Source of the DNA: Algoriphagus sp. Y33
Lineage (GTDB): Bacteria > Bacteroidota > Bacteroidia > Cytophagales > Cyclobacteriaceae
Length of the DNA stretch: 64,000 bases
Assembly (NCBI RefSeq): GCF_014838715.1
Contig: NZ_CP061947.1
Location: forward strand, 5,012,001-5,076,000
Direction: 5' to 3'
Each line of letters begins with the position of its first letter. Positions within the stretch are counted from its first letter, which is position 1. The notes under the pieces are model-generated. The model was not told the origin of the DNA and ran no database searches. It was given only the letters and a program-made list of their open reading frames with translations. The translations under genes and the position numbers were made by a program. Below, in pieces: positions 53,148 to 61,651 of the stretch.

Positions 53148-53924
53148 TTATTGATTTTTTGCGGTTCCGCTTCCAAATAATTTATTCTTGGTTGAAACCA
53201 GAAAATTATAATTTTTAGCCAACAATTTCTTGAAAAGATTGGATTCCTCGTTAGGATGCCAATCTGTAGTTCTGGGCTTCTCGATCAGGTGGTCATGCTT
53301 CTGGTAAGCATAGGTAGCGATTGAGGTTCTATACTTACCTTCAGGAAAGGCTGTCATATCATACCCATGCAAAGTATAAGGGGCGCACTGCTGTATAATC
53401 ATCCGGTTGAAAGGAACTTCAAGCTCAGCTTCGTTACTTGTTCTAAGATCCAAAATCTTCAGATTCCCTCTATATTCCGGTTTCCAGTCCTTGTTCAGGT
53501 AAAGTAGGAGATTTAGCTCCCGATACCAATCTTTGTTTAGGGGGTGGTAGTTAAAATCAAGGTGCATATCCAGAAAGCTGTTTTTCTTGCCTTGATGAAG
53601 TCCTCCTCCATGGTTTTTGGGATCTACGAATACTTCTTTCGAAGTGATGAATGAGAGGATATGGTTGAACCGCTCTGAAGTTAGGTCTTCATACAGTTCA
53701 TGAAGCTCAGGACAAAGCTCCTTATAATTCGACTTTTCAAATTTATTGTTTGCAAAAACGTAGTCTCTACTTTTATTACTTAGTTCCGGAATTGAATTAT
53801 AGGCGATGGTCAGCCTCTCCTCATCACAAAAATTGTCGATTATCAAATGGGGAAATGGCTGGGCAATATGATAGGCTAATCTGAATTTTTCCAGATTCTC
53901 CTCAATTTCTATAAAATTAATCAT
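53148..53924 (-). CDS. 2-oxoglutarate/Fe(II)-dependent oxygenase (prolyl 4-hydroxylase-like)
   Basis: A 258-residue double-stranded beta-helix oxygenase. The iron ligands are visible as His121-x-Asp123 in FLDMHLDFNYHP and His186 in APYTLHGYDM, with Arg199 in KYRTSIATYAY to bind 2-oxoglutarate; GNLKILDL and NRMIIQ form strands between. Such proteins occur in surface polysaccharide clusters, but the substrate (sugar, lipid or protein) is unknown. First gene of the second polysaccharide block, 12 nt ahead of the polymerase gene. Confidence 0.88.
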   Translation of the reverse strand: MINFIEIEENLEKFRLAYHIAQPFPHLIIDNFCDEERLTIAYNSIPELSNKSRDYVFANNKFEKSNYKELCPELHELYEDLTSERFNHILSFITSKEVFVDPKNHGGGLHQGKKNSFLDMHLDFNYHPLNKDWYRELNLLLYLNKDWKPEYRGNLKILDLRTSNEAELEVPFNRMIIQQCAPYTLHGYDMTAFPEGKYRTSIATYAYQKHDHLIEKPRTTDWHPNEESNLFKKLLAKNYNFLVSTKNKLFGSGTAKNQ

Positions 53925-54309
53925 ATGATTATTAATCCATTAGTTTATTTCCGCCGAGACCAAAGCCCTAGGCTCTAATTTAAAATTCAAAAATAACACA
54001 AATTGTTAACCTGATCCCCTTCCTAACCTTTATAAGGCTCTAACTATTAAAATATTGATAAAATATACTGTTCTTAGGTAACTAGGGAGGCTTTTTAGTC
54101 GAAAGATAATTTCACTTAAAGGTTAATAGACTTATATGCAATCATGCCGGTGTCGATGTTTCCTTTGGTTTATTAGACACCCGCCTGTCTAAAGGACTGG
54201 TAGAGATTTGCCATGGCGGCACAGGCCGAAGTGATCTAAATGATAGAGTTTACCAAATCTTAGGATACTTTAACCGCTTTTGTGGTAGCAAAAAGGATTC
54301 ACTTAAATG
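53925..54309. repeat. Intergenic gap with dispersed repeat copy 2
   Basis: No gene is seen in these 385 bp. At 54228-54271 lies the second copy of the 44-bp repeat (35 of 44 bases identical to 46672-46715). Upstream flanks share only a short similarity (CCTTTGGTTTA here, CCTTGGTTTA there). Confidence 0.6.
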
Positions 54310-55194
54310 TTAATTAATCTTTTGGAATCCCGCACCGTCAAATTCAAGCTGGATTTCAATATCTTTCTCCGGGTTCAAAATTTTGAAGGATGATCTATAC
54401 ACATCTTTATTGACAGTGACTGTCTCCTCCCTTTTTAGATTTTTGAAATAGATACGATGCTTTTTTCTATCGTATCCAAAATAGTTGAAATAAGCATCAG
54501 GGGATGTATTATCGTAGATAGTGCACTGAAGCAATGGAGACATTCCCTCAAAGGCAAGATAGTCAAAATTCAATTCGTCATCTTTGATTTCAAGCACGAA
54601 AAATGAGAGCAATGCAGGCATCTGATCTGACGGGATAATACCTGTTAACAGATATAACTCGCTGTTTCCGGCAGGCAGTTTATGGATTTCGTAGAAATCT
54701 GATTTTGTTCCTCTATAGGAAGAGAAGGTATACTCAGATCCCGGAGCTTTCTCGTCCTTTCTTGCATACAACTTTTTGGATCTGAGACTTCCATCATTCC
54801 CTATCCATTGGATTACCGGATAAAATTCCTCTGCATAACTAGACTTTTCATCTAAGCTGGTAGCATCAGAAAAATATACCTGTTTGAAATAATTAGGATG
54901 CACTAGCACAACCACACTCAGTTGCCTGCTGTGCTCCCCGTCATCACACGTGGAATTGAGAACACGAATATGATCTGAATATTCCGGGTCTATCAAGGAC
55001 AAAACTTCATGTGCGGGAAGGTCTTTTAAGCTGAGCTCCAAAGAATCATAGAGCTGATTTGCAATTTCTTCCTGCTTAGGAAAAAAACGCTCCTTTTTCA
55101 GTTGCTCAAATAGCCCATTAATTCCTGATTGGGAAAAACTACTATGAAAAACCAACAAATGAATTAATAGGAGTAAGATTTTCTTTAAATGCAT
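54310..55194 (-). CDS. Secreted protein of unknown function
   Basis: A 294-residue protein with a classical signal peptide (ILLLLIHLLVFHSSFSQ, cleavage near residue 22, no lipobox). The mature part alternates strands and turns with many Tyr, Asp and Ser, and has a HYL-free, Cys-poor composition (two cysteines). I recognise no family or catalytic motif. It lies in the accessory stretch between the two polysaccharide blocks and has no obvious partner. No consensus promoter: the nearest is TATCTTTC, one mismatch, on the minus strand just before the gene. Confidence 0.75.
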   Translation of the reverse strand: MHLKKILLLLIHLLVFHSSFSQSGINGLFEQLKKERFFPKQEEIANQLYDSLELSLKDLPAHEVLSLIDPEYSDHIRVLNSTCDDGEHSRQLSVVVLVHPNYFKQVYFSDATSLDEKSSYAEEFYPVIQWIGNDGSLRSKKLYARKDEKAPGSEYTFSSYRGTKSDFYEIHKLPAGNSELYLLTGIIPSDQMPALLSFFVLEIKDDELNFDYLAFEGMSPLLQCTIYDNTSPDAYFNYFGYDRKKHRIYFKNLKREETVTVNKDVYRSSFKILNPEKDIEIQLEFDGAGFQKIN

Positions 55195-55357
55195 TTAGTG
55201 ACAGGCTATTAGTTTAGTGAAAGATACCAAACTTTAGTTTTCACAAAAAGGTTCTCTTATGGTACTTGGGTTTTCGGTAAATGCGTGGATTTTTAGCAGT
55301 CCTAGTAAGGGGGTCGAATTAATTTTAAGCATTAGCTAAGTCAAAAACAGTTCTCAA

Positions 55358-55394
55358 AAGGCACCCCACTAGGGGTCTAGAAGTGGGGTGCCTT
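55358..55394 (-). terminator. Terminator after the frameshifted lipoprotein gene
   Basis: A perfect 13-bp stem (AAGGCACCCCACT at 55358-55370 with its complement at 55382-55394), 11-nt loop, then TTTT on the minus strand. It is 77 nt past the stop at 55471. Confidence 0.75.
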
Positions 55395-55470
55395 AGCAAA
55401 TATAGCTTCATGCTAACTGGGATATTAGAGTATCCAACACTAAAAAAAATAAGTTTTTGGTATCTCTCAC

Positions 55471-55970
55471 TTACTCTATTTTGGTATAGCTCAGATCCCC
55501 AATGCAGTTACCACTTAAGCCCTCTACGTCATTGCATGGATAGTAAAGTGTAAAACTTTCATTGGAATCATCCAAAACCAATCTACTCGACTGGCCACTG
55601 CTTTCAGGATCTGAATTTTTGACCATTTGATCTTTGGGAGGACATTCTTGGAAAATATCAAATTCCTCTGGATCAAATCCGAAGGTGGCTGTAATAGTTT
55701 CTGTAAAGTCTTCCCCTCGAAGCAGATATGTTCCTTCAGAGTAAGAACTTAAACATCGCTCATTAGATCCCACAGGTGTTATAAACCGTTCAATCAGCAA
55801 ATTTCCTGTAGTAGAAAAAGTCATCACCGTGATATAAGTCGGAGTTTCTTCGGATGTTGGTAAAACATTTTCATAGGAACCCTCCAAAAGAAGGCTAGGA
55901 TCTTCATCCTCTTTGTCGCATGAGAACAGGGCCATAGCCACGAGGCAGAGTACTAGTAGTTGTTTTTCAT
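55471..55970 (-). pseudogene. Small lipoprotein, paralogue of the 31.1-kb protein, with a frameshift after the start codon
   Basis: The coding frame runs to the stop at 55471 and has the features of a small lipoprotein: hydrophobic QLLVLCLVAMALFSC with lipobox LFSC, then DKEDEDPSLLLEGSYENV, SEGTYLLRGEDF and a C-terminus CNDVEGLSGNCIGDLSYTKIE. These landmarks match the protein at 31099-31608 one by one. However, the ATG at 55970 is out of frame: ATG is followed by five A, and six would give MKKQLLVLCLVAMALFSC in frame. As sequenced, translation would need GTG 55941 or ATG 55935, which truncates the signal peptide, or a rare ATT. So it is an inactive gene, a slippage-controlled gene, or a sequencing indel. 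Confidence 0.7.
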
Positions 55971-57033
55971 CGGTAATGGAAATTTAAAAGTTACAGATAA
56001 ATAAGATATATAAACTACGAATGGGAAGCCCTAAATGCTACAAGGGTCAAAAAATGTCCTCAGACTTTAACCTGACCCTTTGAATATCTAGGGAATGCTG
56101 AAAACGCCAGCAATAGATCAAAAGCTCTCATTTTGAATGATTAACCCATTTTCATGTAAATGGCTTTTTAGCGGGGGCAAACTTATTGACCACAATAGGT
56201 CTTCATTCATTCATCTCAAAATCGGGATTTCCAAGCTAGCCTCAGCCATACCATCTTCTACGTTGGCCTCATTCGAGATATAGGCATACATCTTCACTCG
56301 GACGTCCTGAACCCTGCATACCTGAGACTTTTTCAGCAAGCCCTATCTAAATCTGCTACCCGGCATCATCCGTGTAACGATCGATTTGATATGAAACTTA
56401 TGTGCTTCTATCTCTCCATGCTATCGCTAACTGGAATTCTTCCAACATCATGAAAAAAACTTGGTAATATGGGCTGTATTTTACTCTGCTACCTTCCTTG
56501 CGGGAAAGATTACTTCCCTCCTAGTGTTATGTATAATTGTAAAAAGTACAGAGCAAAACTGTCTGATTTTGCTATTAGGCCCCCAGAACCTATTTATTCA
56601 TCAAAAATCGACGGTGTAAACCTGACAGGTTCTGGTTAACACTACACTTGTTTAGATTAAGACAAGAAATTATTGCAACACTATTGCATATTTTGCACTG
56701 TTCATTAATAGTGTCTGTCAGCAAAATAAAAATTCCTAATGAACTGATGATTAAGAGAAGACAATAAAAATCAAGAGTTATAGCATAAAAAACGAGACTC
56801 ACAATACCCTGTACAGGGTATTTTTTTGATGTAAAAAACCAAGAAACCGAGCATCATTTTTATAAAATACGTTTTTATCGCTCTTTAAGACATTTAATTA
56901 GTGATAAATTATTATAAATAGATAAAATTAATCTTTAAACATATAAAATTGCATTAAATACTACTTTTTATATATTTTCTTGCATTTAATTAATAATAAA
57001 CCTAAATTCCTGAACACTAAACTTTTACACACT
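55971..57033. other. AT-rich 1-kb gap without an intact gene
   Basis: No convincing intact gene. At 56041-56082 an inverted repeat (AAGGGTCA/TGACCCTT) may be a hairpin. At 56211-56342 (minus) a 43-codon open stretch ends VKMYAYISNEANVEDGMAEA-like and then a stop, which reads like the C-terminal remnant of a gene. From about 56820 to 57030 the sequence is very AT-rich and leads into the metalloprotease gene; no TAnnTTTG box was found there. Confidence 0.5.
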
Positions 57034-58287
57034 ATGAAAACACATTTTAAAAAAGTATTATTTGCAGGAATTTTCGCAGCCTTTTTCAGCTGTGATACTG
57101 AAGAAAATCTGCCTGTCGTTGATGAACAGAACTTGCCAAGTGAAAGCAATTCTATTGATCCAAGATTTATTCGCTACTTGGAAGCAATTGGTTTTAATGA
57201 AATTTCTTTGTCAGAAATTCATGAGACAGAAGACGGTTATGTGGTAGAAGGGGATATCAGCTTTTCCAAAGCTGAATTAATCACAGCCTATAATGAAATG
57301 GAGGAATTGCAAGGGCAAAACTTACAATGGAGATATAGTACAATGGTAACTACGCCAGCAAACCAAATTACTACATTTAAGTATAAATTTGATTCAAATA
57401 TCCCATCAGGATTAAGAAATAGTATCAGAGATGGCTTTGTGAAATGGAATCAAATAAGAAATTATAAAATTAGATATGAAGAAGTTACTTCAGGAACTTA
57501 TAACACATTAATAACCAGCACTAATTCTGACCCTAATTCTTACGCATATGCTTATCTGCCAATTCCAACTTCAGGCGGAAATGGTACCGTTGGGAATCAA
57601 ATGGTTATTACACTAAGTCTCTTTGGAGACTTAGACTATGACCAAAGAGTTTTTGTTACTGCCCATGAAATAGGCCATCTAGTAGGTCTACGTCATACAG
57701 ATAGTAGTGCCAGTCCAAATCATATTTTAGTCCCAGGAACATACACAGGAGATCCCCACTCTATAATGAATTCTGGAGGTTTCTTTGGCCTTCCTGTTCC
57801 AAGCTGGACAGGATTTCCTTATTTAGATCAGCTGTCGATTAGAACTTTATATCCTCTGGATACAAGCGAGAAACCATTTTATACATACCTAAAATCAGCT
57901 ACGGGGGGTTACAATTGGACTCCTGATTGGTCAACTTATGGTTATGGAGCGCAAGGGTTTGCCTATTGGGGTTACATAGGGTATGTTTATACTTCTCCCA
58001 AATCAGGTACGGTTCCGTTGTACAAATACAGGCACAATATTACACATGTTGACTATTTGAGTTTGAATCCAAACCTCGGAGCACTTTATCCAGGCAATGT
58101 AAATCAGGGTGAAATTGCACGGGTTTATACTACCGGAAATTCTGAAAGAACTCCGGTTTATGAATGGTATCATCCAAATAAAGGATTTCATTTTACAACT
58201 TTGACAAATGATGGCGTTGTGTCATCAGGCGGTTGGACTGGGGGTGCAATTGCCTTTTATACAATAAAAGTTGATCAATTCAATTAA
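57034..58287 (+). CDS. HEIGH-type metalloprotease lipoprotein (M57-like) with C-terminal DUF5648-like repeats
   Basis: A 417-residue predicted lipoprotein from ATG 57034: MKTHFKKVLFAGIFAAFFSC with lipobox FFSC. The peptidase domain has HEIGHLVGLRHTD at 211-223, i.e. HExxHxxGxxH, and a later Met-turn candidate HSIMNSGG, as in dual-action HEIGH (M57) and related metzincins. From about residue 285 the sequence holds two units like TVPLYKYRHNITHVDYLSLNP and TPVYEWYHPNKGFHFTTL, resembling the DUF5648 repeat fused to many secreted hydrolases. The start at 56980 would add 18 residues before the signal peptide. The gene is more AT-rich than the flanking polysaccharide genes, which hints at recent acquisition. 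Substrate unknown. Confidence 0.88.
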   Translation: MKTHFKKVLFAGIFAAFFSCDTEENLPVVDEQNLPSESNSIDPRFIRYLEAIGFNEISLSEIHETEDGYVVEGDISFSKAELITAYNEMEELQGQNLQWRYSTMVTTPANQITTFKYKFDSNIPSGLRNSIRDGFVKWNQIRNYKIRYEEVTSGTYNTLITSTNSDPNSYAYAYLPIPTSGGNGTVGNQMVITLSLFGDLDYDQRVFVTAHEIGHLVGLRHTDSSASPNHILVPGTYTGDPHSIMNSGGFFGLPVPSWTGFPYLDQLSIRTLYPLDTSEKPFYTYLKSATGGYNWTPDWSTYGYGAQGFAYWGYIGYVYTSPKSGTVPLYKYRHNITHVDYLSLNPNLGALYPGNVNQGEIARVYTTGNSERTPVYEWYHPNKGFHFTTLTNDGVVSSGGWTGGAIAFYTIKVDQFN

Positions 58288-58298
58288 CGTTTTTATTG

Positions 58299-58328
58299 GG
58301 AAGAAACATGCAAAATCATGTTTCTTCC
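58299..58328. terminator. Hairpin after the metalloprotease gene
   Basis: GGAAGAAACATG (58299-58310) and CATGTTTCTTCC (58317-58328), a perfect 12-bp stem with a 6-nt loop, 11 nt past the stop. There is no proper T run, so efficiency is uncertain. Confidence 0.6.
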
Positions 58329-58484
58329 TATAACTAAGGAATAGTCCGTACCTCTGAAAACCTCTCATTCTTTCGCTGCATTTTACCTCCCCTTTTAGTC
58401 AATTCCTGAAATCCCACTGAAAAGCATAGTTATAAAACCACACATCGTTTATTCCTTCGCAACCAATCAAATATCTATCGAGCT

Positions 58485-59360
58485 TTACTTCCTGCAGACA
58501 ATCCACTGATTTACCTGAAATGCATTCTGAGCCAATCTATTGAATTTCTTTTTTATGGACATTTTATAGCGGATCAAATTACTAAACTTCTCCCCAAGGT
58601 CGTGGGTATAATGATCGACTACGCTCAGTTCCTGCTCTTCACAGACTTTTCTAAGGAGTTCTTTTGGAAAAATAAAAGTGTGTTCTAATCCATCTATGAT
58701 ATCAGGGACTTGCAAACGGAGCAGTTTGTACCATCTATGGAATCGATAAAGATTACTTGACATATTCGGGGTACCAATGGCCATATACCCTCCCGGCTTT
58801 AATATACGCTTCATCTCCAAAATATAGGCTTTAGGATCCAGGACATGCTCGATCACATGAGAGATATGGATAAAATCAAAATAGTCATCTGGGTAGTTGG
58901 CATCCCATACGTCTCCCTGAAAAGTCCTGACAGGGAAATGCTCGCTCACAAACGCCAGTGCTCCTGCATCAAATTCCGTAGCAAATAGTTCGCAGTTCAG
59001 CCTATTAGCATAGGCTAGCCCCAAGCCCAATCCACAGCCAATGTCCAAGAACTTGGCATTATTTTCCAACTTATTTAGAAATCTAACTTCCCTTCGGATT
59101 GAAGTCTCATCCAATTTCGAAATTCTTTCAAAATGATCTAAGATCAAATTTTTATAGTCAAGTGCTTCGTAATGATCTTTGTCATAATAATGCGTATAGT
59201 GCAATGTCAATTCCTTGTCATCAGCCATGGGGTTGGCAAAAACCAGTTTACAATTTTTGCATTGGACCCTTGAAATATGGGGGCCATTCCGAACCGTATC
59301 AATTGCGTATCCTTTCAAATTCACGGATTGACAGATTGGACAACTTCTATGTAGAATCAT
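58485..59360 (-). CDS. Class I SAM-dependent methyltransferase with N-terminal zinc ribbon
   Basis: A 291-residue methyltransferase. The N-terminus has a zinc-ribbon-like CPIC...CKNC (residues 8-11 and 34-37), as in many polysaccharide-cluster methyltransferases. The SAM fold shows KFLDIGCGLGLGLAYANRL (motif I), DFIHISHVIEHVLDPKAYILEMKRILKPGGYMAIGTPN (motifs II-IV). It likely methylates a sugar or a glycan end. It is 90 nt after the GT2 gene and is the last gene of the first polysaccharide block. Confidence 0.92.
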   Translation of the reverse strand: MILHRSCPICQSVNLKGYAIDTVRNGPHISRVQCKNCKLVFANPMADDKELTLHYTHYYDKDHYEALDYKNLILDHFERISKLDETSIRREVRFLNKLENNAKFLDIGCGLGLGLAYANRLNCELFATEFDAGALAFVSEHFPVRTFQGDVWDANYPDDYFDFIHISHVIEHVLDPKAYILEMKRILKPGGYMAIGTPNMSSNLYRFHRWYKLLRLQVPDIIDGLEHTFIFPKELLRKVCEEQELSVVDHYTHDLGEKFSNLIRYKMSIKKKFNRLAQNAFQVNQWIVCRK

Positions 59361-59450
59361 AATATTAACTCTTTGATTAGTATTGCTTTATTCCCGTGAT
59401 AAATATTCCGAAATAGAACTCAGGCGAAATACTAAAGCCATACTCCTGTT

Positions 59451-60365
59451 TTAGATTGGTAAGATTAATCCTTCCTTTATTCCTCTAATGACTGCTTTAA
59501 GTTTATTAAAACGCCTTCTCAGGCAAAAATACCCAATCCAGCCCATGAACCTCGAACTATGATAAATAATCGATAGAGCAACCGAGATTCCCTTTGCTTC
59601 TGTGCGAATAAGATAAAATTGGTTTCGAACATGAAAATAAAATGCATTTGCGCTAAGCGTCCCCTCGGAATGCTCTTTTTTAGAGGATGCTCCAGCTTCA
59701 TGATAAATAATGGACTCTGTTGCCAAATTGATTTCAAAACCCTTTTTTCGAAAACGCAACGACCATTCTACATCTTCAAAATAGGTAAAATATTGCTCAT
59801 TAAGCAGTCCTGTTTTCAGTAAAGCTTCTCTTGCGATCAGCATGCAGCAACCTGTAGCCCAGTCCAATTCACAATCATTGGGAAGGTACTCCTCCTTATA
59901 CTTTCGGTCCCCACGGGTAATTGCCCTGCACAAAAGTTGGCTCCACTTCCCTCCTGCACTCCATATTTTTTCCCGGTCATGCAGGAAGAAAATCAGTGGC
60001 TGTACAATACCCAGAAGCGGGTTATCTTCAAATTTCTTAATCATTTGATCAAGAAATTCCGGTTCCACCACCGTGTCATTATTCAGTAGCATAACGTGGG
60101 TATAGCCTGTTTCCAAAGCTTTCCTTATGCCAACATTGTTTCCGCCGGCAAACCCCAGATTAGAGGTAGTTTCGATTAAGTCAATCTCCGGAAATTCAGC
60201 TTTCAGCTTTTGTCCTTCTCTGTTATCGGAAGCATTGTCCACCAGAATAACTCCAAAATCGGGGAAATGCACTAATCTTAATGATTCTAAGCAATCTGCG
60301 GTGAAGGCGTATCCATTCCAATTCACCAGAATAATTGCGACAGAAGGATTAGGAGTAAAAGCCAT
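59451..60365 (-). CDS. GT2 family glycosyltransferase (rhamnosyltransferase-like)
   Basis: A 304-residue GT-A transferase with VAIILVNWNGYAFTADCLESL, VILVDNASDN, the NLGFAGGNNVGI loop, the DxD-equivalent MLLNNDTVVEP, ATGCCMLIAREAL and FTYFEDVEWSLRFRKKG. These are marks of the GT2 group found in O-antigen and capsule clusters. It overlaps the flippase gene upstream by 17 bp. Confidence 0.94.
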   Translation of the reverse strand: MAFTPNPSVAIILVNWNGYAFTADCLESLRLVHFPDFGVILVDNASDNREGQKLKAEFPEIDLIETTSNLGFAGGNNVGIRKALETGYTHVMLLNNDTVVEPEFLDQMIKKFEDNPLLGIVQPLIFFLHDREKIWSAGGKWSQLLCRAITRGDRKYKEEYLPNDCELDWATGCCMLIAREALLKTGLLNEQYFTYFEDVEWSLRFRKKGFEINLATESIIYHEAGASSKKEHSEGTLSANAFYFHVRNQFYLIRTEAKGISVALSIIYHSSRFMGWIGYFCLRRRFNKLKAVIRGIKEGLILPI

Positions 60366-61638
60366 GGAAAAGTTTTCTATTTCGCCTATACAATAGTACC
60401 ATACAGATTATGTAGGCTACAATTTCCGTGGATAGAATACTAAAACAAAGTCCATTGCCCTGATAGAGATAAGTCAGAACAGAACTCACAATGATCATAT
60501 ACAGGCACATCATCCAGCTGGCCTTAAACAACAGCTGCTTGAGATCAGCCACCAGCATCATGGTAATATTCGGAATATTCAAACAAGAAAGGAATAAAAG
60601 CGGGGACAGAAGCTGTAAATACCTGACGGACTCGCTCAGGTCCGATCTGGACAATACCCGGATGATCCACGGTGCCGCAAGATAAACAGAAGTGGCTATC
60701 AACACTCCGAAAAGTAGAACTCTGATATACACCAGTCTCAAAAACCGATAAAAAGATTGTTCGTCTGTCTTGTAAAGTTTGGAGGCATTCGGAAATATCG
60801 CCTGAACAATCAATGATGGAAAAAGCCGTAAGACCATCACCACCCGCTCTGCCAGACTGTACATTCCCAAGGTTTCGGCTGCAGCATAGAAACTCAGGAT
60901 AATCAACCCCCCATTGATGGAAATATAACTGGCAAGATTGCTGAAAAAGAACAAGACATTTTCCTTCAAACTGGCCCAAATCGAAGAAAACTGCGGCCTG
61001 TAAAATTGAATCTGCAAGAATGTATGGATATAAGCCAGTAAGAACAGGTTGATCAGCAAACCTGAAAATCCCATCATAAAATTCACCCATTTGCTCAGCT
61101 CAGGACTGTGGATAAACAATACAATCCCCATCAGGAAAAGTAACTTGCTGAATATATTGGCGATGCTGACCAGCTTCATTTTCTCCATTCCCTGGAAAAA
61201 CCAAAGCGGTAAAGTCGCTTCGGAAAATAGCAGCAATACAGAATAGACAAGAATCAACGAATACTCCTTAAAAAGATTTAGTCCAAAAACCCCTATCAGA
61301 ATCAGAAATGTGGCAAGGCCGGCAAGCAGGATTTTGGTAGAAAACACATTGCTAAGCAAGTGGGAGAGCGCAGTTTTGTCCATTTGATTGACAGCCACTT
61401 CCCGGGGAGCACTCAGGTTATATCCAAAGCCTACCAGTACATTAAGCAAAACAATTACCGAAAGAGCTAGGTTCACCAGACCAAACTGATCCACTCCTAT
61501 CCCCTGAATCAGTAGGGGCATGGAGATAATGGATATCAGAATGTTTGAAGACTGAATAGTCGCCAGAAATAAAAAATTCTGGATTGATTTATTCTTGATA
61601 ATGTCAGAGATGGGATTAAGACCGAGTTTTTCTAGCAT
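60349..61638 (-). CDS. Oligosaccharide flippase (Wzx-like)
   Basis: A 429-residue membrane protein of the Polysacc_synt/MATE-like flippase superfamily with about twelve transmembrane helices. The N-terminal NFLFLATIQSSNILISIISMPLLIQGIGVDQFGLVNLALSV is the classic opening (G-x-x-x-FG between TM1 and TM2). It would move lipid-linked repeat units to the periplasm. Gene order exporter-Wzz-Wzx-GT supports the role. Confidence 0.92.
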   Translation of the reverse strand: MLEKLGLNPISDIIKNKSIQNFLFLATIQSSNILISIISMPLLIQGIGVDQFGLVNLALSVIVLLNVLVGFGYNLSAPREVAVNQMDKTALSHLLSNVFSTKILLAGLATFLILIGVFGLNLFKEYSLILVYSVLLLFSEATLPLWFFQGMEKMKLVSIANIFSKLLFLMGIVLFIHSPELSKWVNFMMGFSGLLINLFLLAYIHTFLQIQFYRPQFSSIWASLKENVLFFFSNLASYISINGGLIILSFYAAAETLGMYSLAERVVMVLRLFPSLIVQAIFPNASKLYKTDEQSFYRFLRLVYIRVLLFGVLIATSVYLAAPWIIRVLSRSDLSESVRYLQLLSPLLFLSCLNIPNITMMLVADLKQLLFKASWMMCLYMIIVSSVLTYLYQGNGLCFSILSTEIVAYIICMVLLYRRNRKLFHGFYS

Positions 61639-61651
61639 GCCGGCTTATGGA

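Noticed and set aside
56590..56802. 70-codon frame on the minus strand in the AT-rich gap
   Set aside because: Hydrophobic low-complexity composition expected from AT-rich DNA, no promoter and no recognisable feature.
59370..59475. Open 35-codon stretch after the GT2 stop (minus strand) ending EYGFSISPEFYFGIF and a few residues
   Set aside because: Looks protein-like but is short, has no start codon and overlaps the GT2 3' end; a chance open frame of this length is not unlikely.
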